Shown here piece after piece: positions 33,221-45,800 of a stretch of DNA of 64,000 nucleotides (its first letter is position 1; each line of letters begins with the position of its first letter). Source of the stretch: Anisus vortex (Eukaryota > Mollusca > Gastropoda > Planorbidae); NCBI GenBank assembly GCA_949126835.1, contig OX421492.1:42013498-42077497 (forward strand), given 5' to 3'. Under the pieces are notes generated by a model, which was not told where the DNA came from, searched no databases, and saw only the letters and a list, made by a program, of their open reading frames with translations. The position numbers were made by a program, and so were the translations under genes.

Positions 33221-33813
33221 TTATAATAAGAAACAAGATACATCATTTACAACTCTGCAACCCCAGAGAAAACATTCTGCACCTCATCATAACAAAATAT
33301 AAATATATAAAATATAAAATTATAAATGATAAATGCCATAGTGTAGATGAAATGCAACTTTTAATAGTTTTAGAATTTAAATTTCAACAATAAACAAAAA
33401 TGTACCAATAATTATCCAACAGAAAATGATTCATTCACCCTGATATCTGTTTTAAACACTCATCAGCAGAAATTCTTATATTAAACATGTCAGCTGTCAC
33501 CAGATCTTTTTGGTTCACAACTCATTATTTAATCCAGCGTATTTTGTTTTAATTTTTTTATGAAATTTGTTTATCTTATTAAAAAAATATACATATTATA
33601 CATATATATATATATACTTATAAAAAATTGAAATATATGATCAATATTTGAATTATTTAAATGTAAATATCTGGCCTAAATTTAGAATCATGAATTTATA
33701 AATACAAATTCTATTGAACTGATTCTTAAGTAGCAAAAAATTGTATATGAATGTTTGTATTCATGAATATTTTTCTGGGTGACATCACCTGTAAACAACT
33801 TCTGAGATCTGGT

Positions 33814-33894
33814 TTAGTACATACTTTGTACATTGGCAGATCTTGGAACTTTGATTTTGTCAATGTTTTTCATTATGGTCTCATATAGGGAAGC
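33814..33894 (-). CDS. PSME3: PSME3 copy B, exon 10 (aa 229-254 and stop)
   Basis: Acceptor CTGTAG. ASLYETIMKNIDKIKVPR then SANVQSMY and TAA. The C-terminal Tyr is kept. Confidence 0.95.
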   Translation of the reverse strand, partial: ASLYETIMKNIDKIKVPRSANVQSMY

Positions 33895-36800
33895 CTACAG
33901 GAAGAAACAAAACAAAAATCAGATAGGCTTCACTCGGCTTCAGTCACATACACATTTTTTTGTGTACGAATTTTGCTTCTACTTTCATTTTTCCATAGTA
34001 AGAACATTTATTTTGTATTTTGCTTCTACATCGATATTTCTTTTGTAAAAACATTTTCATCTAAAATGTATTTAACAGGAGAGAGAACTCACATAATGAT
34101 TACGCATCTCCATTATAGCTTTTCGGAGAATCAGCATCTGTCTTTCATCAAATTCTTTGACTGATTGCCTGTAGTCCCCCTGCAAGCAACAAGTTATTTA
34201 ACAGTAATTAAATTGTGATCTATCAGTTAATTAATGTTGAAGAAAAGAGCTGGGGGGGGGGGGCTTATTTACTAATTGTCTTACCATGATTATCTACCTT
34301 AATTAATCTTATCTCCCTTTGCTGATGATGAACTAATAGTTGCTTTCTTTTAATTAACAGAAAAAGAAATATTTGGGGAATGAAGTTGCCCAAAACTATC
34401 TCAATAGTAACTAATTTTTTTTCCCAGAAAGTCAAACTAATCTTCTTTTATTAAAGCCTTGGGAGAACCCAAATGTCCCCAAATAAAAATAACGAACTGG
34501 TGTTAAATATGAAAAAAAATTAACATAATTATGCTATAATTATTATAAAGCGTATAATATAATAGTCTTAAAACAGCAAAAATCAAACCTACAATGTGTG
34601 GATATTTGGCGATTTTAGAGATGATTTTAGCTCGCTTAAAATAGTAAAACGATACATCTTCCAAGTGTCTGGTCGCATCAATCTCCACTTGCCTTGCTAC
34701 AGTATGAACTGCTTGCTGAAAAAAAATCACATTAATTGATACAAAATCTGTCTTTAACCTAAACTCCTTTGCTTTTGTTTCCTTAAGCTGCCAGTTAAAG
34801 ACTAAAAGTAACATTTAAATTTACATACCTGAATCGAAACTCCAAAATTGTTTCCGTCTTCAATTTTTGGAGTCAAAAAATTGATCCACAGTTTAACCTA
34901 TCAAAAGAAAATGAAATAAATACATTTTGTGCAGAATTGTAAACTTTTATAACATTTATATTTTAAAAAATTGCTCTAATATTTTAATAGTTCAAATTCA
35001 ACTTATAATTTGCATTGTAAAATTTTAATTATGATTAATTAAATTTAGCTTTAAAAAAAAATTACTGGGTCAGGAATAGCTGATTATTTTTCGATATGTT
35101 CTACTGGCTAATTTTAGAGATAAATTGGTTGATTGATTTTGTTGTAATCTATATTTATATAAAATTGGAGAAATATTTATGTATTGTCATAAATCTGTAA
35201 AGTTCAGTCTTATAAAATTAAAGTGAATAAATAAATTAAGCATAAACATCATGAGTTACAAAACTTTGTTTATATTATTACACGACACTAATGATAGTGA
35301 TGCTACAGTTATTTGATTTGACTCTGTTAATAATAATACTCAGTAAAAAAAATGTTAAGTCTATGTGTTTTCCCAGAGAAGACTTAAATTTCTGATCTAA
35401 AATGCCGATAGTCACCAGTTTTCCTATTAAATCGCTCGATTTTTAATTGTGAAGATCTTAAAGTTGATAATAAGTTTAGTTTCTGACTCCAACAGTTTAT
35501 CATACTTTATTCATATTAGATATATTCCAACGATGAAAGATAATCACTTGAGTTCATTCGTTTTGATTAAGTTGAAAATAATATTTGTATTTACAAACGT
35601 TCTAGCAAATGATATGATTTTGAGAATGAAATAGACAAATCATACAAGATTGATGAAGTTCTAACTGGAACCAAGCAAAACAGTTAATATATTGTTTATT
35701 TAAATTATTTATCGACAAGAGACTGTTCTGAGAGGAAGTTTTGAGCGCATTTCTGACGAAACTATCGTTCGTGTGTAGAAAGCATTTTCATTGGATGCGG
35801 GAGGTCTCAGACTATACCTTAACATTAATAACATTCATACATGTTCTGTATGTTTGAAAACTACGGTAAATATTTATTGGCGATTCTAACTCTCGCGTCA
35901 ACCTAACATTTGTTGAACCCACATAAAGTAAGAAACACTACCATATTAGGAAGTAGCATGATCACTCATATCCACAAAAAGCTAAACAAATTAGAAAATA
36001 TTCAAATGAAGGATCGTACTACCGTAATTGATATTTTTAACTTAGGCGTGAGGGATTCCTTTACTGTCGATTTCAATTAATAGTTAGAGCCGTTACTAAG
36101 GAATGTTTTGTAACAATATCCCTTACATTTCTAAACACTATTTCTTTAAACAAAAGAGAAGCAATGATAATTAACTAAATATAGAAGAAGAATTGAATTC
36201 TTGATCTCAATTTAATAAAGACAAAATCATACCCAAATATTTATTGAAAACAGGAAAGTTAATAAAATTAATACTGACTATGTTGGCATGTTCTATTAAT
36301 CCACGCATCAAAGGTTTGGCCTTTTCACAATAATTGTGTACAAATGTATTGTATGGGATTGAACCCCCTGGAAATAACCATATTCTTGTGCCTTAACAGA
36401 GAAACAAAACAAAATCTTTGTACATAGGTCAGTGAAAGTAAAGCAAGTAAACAAACATTAAATTGTATTGGATAACATAAATAATGCCTAAATAGTTTGC
36501 TAAGAAAAACAATATTACAAAAACTTAAGACCTACTACAATAGCATTCTATATATTATTGCTTAAGTTGACGATGGAAAAAATTGAAAATGATTGATAGG
36601 AATTTTTAAAAAATGTCCATTTACCTAAAATGTTTGAGCTATGGTTGTTTACATCTCCTTCAACTTTTCTCTTTTTGGAATAGGGCTGTTGGAAGTAAGA
36701 TAATAAGAAAAAGGAAGATAATTTTACACAATAGTCTTTCGCATTCTTTTTAAGTCCTGTATTCCTATTAAGACGAATGACCATAAAGGAACTGAATTTT

Positions 36801-39800
36801 TTTTTTTTTTATTTCATAGCAAGGATAATGTATTGGCTTCAATAGTAGGCTTAACATAAATAATTTTGGATGATATAATCTTTAAAAAAATCTTATTCGA
36901 CTAATTTATTGATAGACTATAACCAAGACAAATAACACAAAAATTAAAGATTCAGAAATGGATTATAATTATATAGCCATTTTTATAGAATACATAAAGC
37001 ACATATAATATCACACTGATATCTTGGATTCACACATGTAACTTATATATCATTGCACTATACTATAATTGCCTAACTTAGAGTCTATCTATCATTGCAC
37101 TATACTATAATTGCCTAACTTAGAGTCTATCTATCATTACACTATACTATAATTGCCTAACTTAGAGTCTATCAATCATTGCACTATACTATAATTGCCT
37201 AACTTAGAGTCTTTCTATCATTGCACTATACTTCTTGGATTCAAACATATAACTTATCTATCATTGCACTATACTATAATTGCCTAACTTAGAGTCTATC
37301 TATCATTGCACTATACCATAATTGCCTAACTTATAGTCTATCTATCATTACACTATACTTCTTGGATTCAAACATATAACTTATCTATCATTGCACTATA
37401 CTATAATTGCCTAACTTAGAGTCTATCTATCATTACACTATAATATAATTGCCTAACTTAGAGTCTATCTATCATTACACTATACTATAATTGCCTAACT
37501 TAGAGTCTATCTATCATTACACTATACTATAATTGCCTAACTTAGAGTCTATCTATCATTGCACTATACTTCTTGGATTCACACATTTAACTTATCTATC
37601 ATTGCACTATACTATAATTGCCTAACTTAGAGTCTATCTATCATTGCACTATACTATAATTGCCTAACTTAGAGTCTATCTATCATTACACTATACTATA
37701 ATTGCCTAGCTTAGAGTCTATCTATCATTACACTATACCATAATTGCCTAACTTAGAGTCTATCTATCATTACACTATACTATAATTGCCTAACTTAGAG
37801 TCTATCTATCATTGCACTATACTATAATTGCCTAACTTAGAGTCTATCTATCATTGCACTATACTTCTTGGATTCACACATATAACTTATCTATCATTGC
37901 ACTATACTATAATTGCCTAAAATAACGGACGAGCCTACAGGGGTGAACCAATGGGAGTACACACCAAGATCCCGTCCAAGTGCCAGCCACCCCCACTGCA
38001 CGCTGATCAGGCATGCAGCTAAATGTAGGGTACAGCCTCCGCAGTCACTATACTACATCTTCCCACTGCGGAATTTCCCTCGGGATCATTATCGTAGTGG
38101 CTCGCCAATGCAATGTTGCCCGGTAGCGCTAATTCCATTCTACGGGTATGGGCATCCATTCACCAGGGCGGGCTGCGCACATTGTTTCTTCTAATTATAT
38201 CCCGTCGGACCAATTGATACATGGGGCCGATGAAGCAGCGTTCACGCTTCTTTACACTAGGAGATTGTGTGGCCAGCACAATGCCCAGTCGACTTTATCT
38301 TACCCCGACAAAAGTCAGGTACCCACGAGGGCTGGGTATACTCATGGACATCCTCCAGCCACGAGAACAAATTGTAGCCTTTATTAGGATTTGAAAACAG
38401 GAACTTCGGTACAATAGCTGAACGCGCTGCCGCTTGGCCACCTTGTCCCTCTACCATTGCACCAGAACACATCACAACTATACATGTATATTTAAAATAT
38501 ATTTTCACCATTTTGCTTTTATATTAACTGTTTCAAAGCGCCCCTCCCCCACACACACTAAACACGATCTATTTTTTTTGTTATAAGTAGAATAATGCAT
38601 ACCTCTGTGGAATCACTTTCTTCACTTTCTACATCGTCAACTATTACAGGATATGGGATGTCAGCCTCTTGGTCAACATCTCTCAGACTTTCTGCATTCA
38701 CTTGCTGAATTTATAAAAATGAATACAAAGGCTATTTTACTAACTATGTAAAACTTTTGAACAAATTTCTTTACTTGTAAATTTGTAAAAAATGACAATA
38801 TCATACCAATGTATTTTCTCTGTTATATGTTAGATAGCAGTTAAACAAAATTGTTTTAAATTCATTATTTTTTTTCTTCAAATAAAAAACATGAATAAAG
38901 CAAAGTTTTACAAGTAATTATTATACAATTACATTTAAAAAGGCACCCATCTCCAATACTTAATGAAATATCATACCTTAAATAAGGCATCGATCTCAAA
39001 TAGGCCTAATTAATAAAATAACATACCTTAAAAAAGACATGAGTCTCCAATAGACATACTTAATAAAATATCATACCTTAAAAAAGGCATAGATCTCAAA
39101 TATACCCAATTAATAAAATATCATACCTTAAATAAGACATCAGTCTCCAATAGACATATTTTATAAAATAGCATACCTTAATAAGACATCAATTTTTAAT
39201 AGGCTTACTTAATAAAATATCATACCTTAAATGACCTTAAATAAGGCATCAATCTCCAATACTTAATAAAATAGCATACCTTAAAAAAGACATTAATCTC
39301 CAATAGGCCTACTTAATAAAATATCTTACCTTAAATAGGACATCAATCCCGAATAGTTAATGAAATATCATACCTTTAATAATGTATCAATCTCCAATAC
39401 TTTTCGTGGAAATGTTTCTGTGACTAGTTCTTCGCTCTTCAAGTTTTGGAATATAAATAAATTGATGATTGACAAATTGGTAGTAAGTGTATTTTGACAC
39501 AAATAACTACATTCATTGACATAATTTAAGAGAAAATTTCATTAAATGGTGGCATACAAGAGCACATTCCATTTTAGAGTGCCACAGTCAATTCAAGAGC
39601 ACAATCATTTAATTAAAAGGTGAAATACAAGAACATGGTTAATTTAATGAGTGGTTCTAGTTGTCATTGTAAATAATTTTAATGTTTAAAAGAAGTATGT
39701 TTCTACTTCTGGTTCGCGAGGAACAAAAGGCATTAGTCTACTGTCTCCGGCCAGACACAATTTCATTCCAGGTTATCCCCGCCCTTAGCGTGGCATAGCA

Positions 39801-42800
39801 TGACAGCCATAGCCGGCAATCTCGCATATAGTCAAGTGCATAACATATTATATATAACACATCATACTGTTTAACACAGGATAATCTTTGCAAATCCTTG
39901 TTTTCTTGTAATATGGCCTTACATTTTCCATTTGTGTTTTTTGTGCGTGTGTGTTTTTTTTTTGTGTGCTATTGTCAGAAAGTCAATGTAGCACCAGATA
40001 ACATGGTGAATTATTTATCATATATTGCTGGAGATGTTGTCTCTATACGCAGATTGCTGGGTATTCTTCTGATGCTTCTCCTCTACATAGCCTGTCACTT
40101 TTAGTTAATGTCAAGACATGTTTCTGCTTCTATGACTGTTCATAATGTCCCTAATAACAGTTATTCTTTGTGTGTCCCTATAGTTTGGGCAATTCTGACA
40201 ATTAGCTGTGGCTTTAATCCCCCAGCTGAGACAACAAAACTGTATACAGGTATTTAGAACTGTTTGTTACATTGAGCTCTCTTCACAAGCGCTGATATTG
40301 GTAAATTTGTTTCCTCTGCATTTCTCCTGAGACTTGATGATGAAAGTAGAATCATGACCCAGCAGTGCCTGTATTCGTGTTATTTTGATATGTTCCAATG
40401 TATATATGCTTAGAGATTTTTTGTTGGTATAAATCAAATAAGAAGAAAGCTTAAAAAAAGATTCATATTTAGGTATGCTATCATGATGTACACTGATTCA
40501 TATTTAGGTATGCTATCATGATGTACAATGATTCATATTTAGGTATGCTATCATGATGTACAATGATTCATATTTAGGTATGCTATCATGATGTACAATG
40601 ATTCATATTTAGGTATGCTATCATGATGTACAATGATTCATATTTAGGTATGCTATCATGATGTACAATGATTCATATTTAGGTATGCTATCATGATGTA
40701 CAATGATTCATATTTAGGTATGCTATCATGATGTACAATGATTCATATTTAGGTATGCTATCATGATGTACAATGATTCATATTTAGGTATGCTATCATG
40801 ATGTACAATGATTCATATTTAGGTATGCTATCATGATGTACAATGATTCATATTTAGGTATACTATCATGATGTACAATGATTCATATTTAGGTATGCTA
40901 TCATGATGTACAATGATTCATATTTAGGTATGCTATCATGATGTACAATGATTCATATTTAGGTATGCTATCATGATGTACAATGATTCATATTTAGGTA
41001 TGCTATCATGATGTACAATGATTCATATTTAGGTATGCTATCATGATGTACAATGATTCATATTTAGGTAAACTATCATGATGTACAATGATTCATATTT
41101 AGGTATGCTATCAAGATGTACAATGATTCATATTTAGGTATGCTATCATGATGTACAATGATTCATATTTAGGTATACTATCATGATGTACAATGATTCA
41201 TATTTAGGTATGCTATCATGATGTACAATGATTCATATTTAGGTATGCTATCATGATGTACAATGATTCATATTTAGGTATACTATCATGATGTACAATG
41301 ATTCATATTTAGGTATGCTATCATGATGTACAATGATTCATATTTAGGTATGCTATCATGATGTACAATGATTCATATTTAGGTATGCTATCATGATGTA
41401 CAATGATTCATATTTAGGTATGCTATCATGATGTACAATGATTCATATTTAGGTATACTATCATGATGTACAATGATTCATATTTAGGTATACTATCATG
41501 ATGTACAATGATTCATATTTAGGTATGCTATTATGATGTACAATGATTCATATTTAGGTATGCTATCATGATGTACAATGATTCATATTTAGGTATGCTA
41601 TCATGATGTACAATGATTCATATTTAGGTATGCTATCATGATGTACAATGATTCATATTTAGGTATACTATCATGATGTACAATGATTCATATTTAGGTA
41701 TGCTATCATGATGTACAATGATTCATATTTAGGTATGCTATCATGATGTACAATGATTCATATTTAGGTATGCTATCATGATGTACAATGATTCATATTT
41801 AGGTATGCTATCATGATGTACAATGATTCATATTTAGGTATACTATCATGATGTACAATGATTCATATTTAGGTATGCTATCATGATGTACAATGATTCA
41901 TATTTAGGTATGCTATCATGATGTACAATGATTCATATTTAGGTATGCTATCATGATGTACAATGATTCATATTTAGGTATGCTATCATGATGTACAATG
42001 ATTCATATTTAGGTATGCTATCATGATGTACAATGATTCATATTTAGGTATGCTATCATGATGTACAATGATTCATTTTTAGGTATGCTATCATGATGTA
42101 CAATGATTCATATTTAGGTATGCTATCATGATGTACAATGATTCATATGTAGGTATACTTTCAGATGTACAATGATTCATATTTAGGTATGCTATCATGA
42201 TGTACAATGATTCATATTTAGGTATACTTTCATGATGTACAATGATTCATATTTAGGTATGCTATCATGATGTACAATGATTCATATTTAGGTATGCTAT
42301 CATGATGTACAATGATTTATATTTAGGTATGCTATCATGATGTACAATGATTCATATTTAGGTATGCTATCATGATGTTCAATGATTCATATTTAGGTAT
42401 GCTATCATGATGTACAATGATTCATATTTAGGTATGCTATCATGATGTACAATGATTCATATTTAGGTATGCTATCATGATGTACAATGATTCATATTTA
42501 GGTATGCTATCATGATGTACAATGATTCATATTTAGGTATGCTATCATGATGTACAATGATTCATATTTAGGTATGCTATCATGATGTACAATGATTCAT
42601 ATTTAGGTATGCTATCATGATGTACAATGATTCATATTTAGGTATGCTATCATGATGTACAATGATTCATATTTAGGTATGCTATCATGATGTACAATGA
42701 TTCATATTTAGGTATGCTATCATGATGTACAATGATTCATATTTAGGTATGCTATCATGATGTTTAATGATTCATATTTAGGTATGCTATCATGATGTAC

Positions 42801-45800
42801 AATGATTTATATTTAGGTATGCTATCATGATGTACAATGATTCATATTTAGGTATGCTATCATGATGTACAATGATTCATATTTAGGTATGCTATCATGA
42901 TGTACAATGATTCATGCATCAAATACAAAAGACGAGGTCAGGGTGGAAGGGTTTGGTGACCTTTGATCCTGCGACATTTAATCGACACTTAATCCCTCCC
43001 ACTCCCGACAGATAGTCCCATTTACACTTAATCACCTCCGTTTGTTACCTGCGGACAATCCTCACCCAGATGGTCGTCAAAGTAGGACCCGCTCGTGTTG
43101 GTCTGAGTTCGAGCGAGACCGAGACTTGCTTTGATTGGTATACAAAAAGATTGTTAGAGCCTATCTTAGTGATGCAGGCTGTAGCTGATATGAAAAACAA
43201 GATGCACTTCGCACTACAAGCTGTTTTTCAGTGCCATCATCCTACTTTATGTATTCTCTTTAAGGGAATCGAGAGAGACATTCAGATGCAAAGAACGTCT
43301 TTTCTGCAAGGAATCGATGGTTCGCAGCCGTCTGTCCCCAAGAGATACACGCAGAAGACGCGTGTCAAAAATGCCGTGGAACGTTACTCTTCGAGCGAAA
43401 TTCTTGTCTATCTGCGTGCCATTGTTTACTTGTCATACATTTAACTTTTTAAATTTATAGTTCTCTATTTCACTTTACATTTAACTTTACATTTAACTTG
43501 AATACTTCTGATTACGTTTTATTAAATTGCGTTAAATGTACTGTGTAATAAATATAAATGTACTGTTCAATAAATGTAATTGTACTGTTTAATAAATGTA
43601 AATGCACTTTTTAATAAATGTAAATGTACTGTTTAATAAATGTAAATGTACTGTTTAAATACATTTGTGTCATGGTTTAACTGTCGCCGGCTCAAATGTC
43701 GCTGAATCAAATGTCCGTACACCGGGTGGGAGATTGGAGTGCAGTATTACATAATTATCCTTGACATTCAAAATCAATAATTGAAGAGTAAGAGTTATAA
43801 TTACTAACAAAAGGTTGACCATATGAATATGAAAAATTATTATATTTTGAATAATATAAATCATTCAAAAGTTTAATATTATAAACTCTTAATGAGACAA
43901 TTTAAGATTATGTTTATACTATAGAAGCTACATCTAAAGTGAATATAATACAATATTGATGATAGATGATTTCACTTTTTTTATTTGTAATCAATTATAA
44001 TTACATAAATAATACTAGGATAATTTATATTCAAATTCTATTTTTAAAAAAAATAGTCTATAATGCCTCAATTATATTTTAGAATTACACATTTAAAATA
44101 CTAAAAAAGAAAACGCTACAAATTCAAATGAGACAAATCGCAAAAATTATAGTGAGATTAATTTGCCTACCTCTTTCATAAACTGCTGAATAAATTCAGT
44201 TACCTGCAGAGAAATATTTTTTTTTTCTAAAATATGTAAAAATTATATATATCATTATTAAATTTATATTGTATATGTATATATATATATATATATATTA
44301 TTACATAGTCTATAACTATATTTTTTTTATTAAAAAACACAAAAAAAGTTTTTGAAGTTTAGTTTTGTTTAGGGCGTTAAATTTTTCACATTCACTGTTG
44401 CAGATTTAGATCTAGTAAGTACAAAAGTCAGCAGTAAAAATGATTGAAATTGCTTTAATTGGCTAGAGCTACACTACACAAGTGATTTGGTTTGTTTGTG
44501 ATTGTAATTTTAATTAATTGTATCTCGCTCTTTAATGAACCTTAGACGACACAGACTCAGACGTCACACCTACAGTCTGAGGACTAAAAATAGGCCTAAA
44601 TGAAATTCAAATGCTATATTTTATACTTATTTTCATCATTTTGGTTCAAAGAAGTATATATAACTTCATCATCATCATCAATTCCTTGACCTTTGTGGTC
44701 GTTGGGGGGAACAAATGGACACCTCAGTAGTCAACTTTCTCCACTTTTGCCTATCTTGAGTTCATTCAACCGCAGCCCTGTCCAATCTTTTATATTGTCG
44801 AAAGCAGCATTTCCCCTGACGGCCTCTACAGTGCCTTGGAGGATTGTTTTGGCAGGTTATTATGTCGCAGCACATTAAAGAACCATGTTAGTTTGTGCCG
44901 TTTGATTGTTGCCATAATGTTTTCTTGAGGGCCTGCAATTGAGGATATTCTTTCCCAGACTTAATCATTAGTCTTGTGTTCTAGGTAAGAGATTTGAAGG
45001 ATTTTTCTCATGTATTTTTTTTGGAATGCCTGCAACTTATTTTTAGTTGCTACTAGAAGTGTCCAGGTCTCGCATCAGTATAGATCAATGTTTTTTTACA
45101 AGGACGCTCTGTAAAGCCTAAGCTTTGTTGGGAGACTAATGTTTTTGCTGGCCCAGATTATGTTTAGTTTAGCCATTACGGCCATTGTTGACTCAAATCC
45201 TGGCTCAAATTTCTGACTCACAGGTTCCGTCTACGAATAGGATTGTTTCTCAATATTTGAAATTCTTTACTTCTTCCAGTTGTTGTTGATCATTATTTTG
45301 CAGTTTTTTCTGAGCTGATTTCCATTCCGTATGTCCTTGCTCTATCTGCAAGCATGTCTGTGAACTTTTGTAGTTCTTTGTTGCTATCGGCCAACAGGTT
45401 GATATCATTAGCAAATCTTAAATTGCATAGGGGTCTTCCACCAATGGATGTGGATGTATGGTAATCATCGAGTGTTTCTTGCACGATTTTTTCTAGGAAT
45501 ATAGGACTCTTGAACAAGGTTGGCTATAGGATGCAACCTTGCCGGACTCCAATGGACATCTTGAAGAAGACTCATACACACCCATTGAGTTAAACTGCAC
45601 TGCTCGCTCGATTGTAGAGTGCTTCTATTGCCTGTACCAGAACTTCTTTAATGCTGTAGCCTCTCATCACTTGCCCTAGTCCCTCGTGCCATACACGATC
45701 TAAGACTTTCTTGAAATCTATGAAGTTACGATGGGGTTCGCGTTTGTGTTGTTTGTGTTTTTCTATGAGCAAGCGATAGATAAAAATCTGCTCCATTGTG

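Noticed and set aside
34503..34814. Single-exon gene of 103 residues
   Set aside because: It contains PSME3 copy B exon 8, but the rest of the frame is intron read-through. The splice sites at both ends of the exon are clear.
40455..42915. CRISPR-like array
   Set aside because: Units are contiguous with no unique spacers and the context is an intron of an animal gene. The same holds for all other tandem arrays here.
43070..43444. Stand-alone host gene of 124 residues
   Set aside because: It lies wholly between inverted repeats with a 9-bp target duplication, so it is best read as a transposase remnant.
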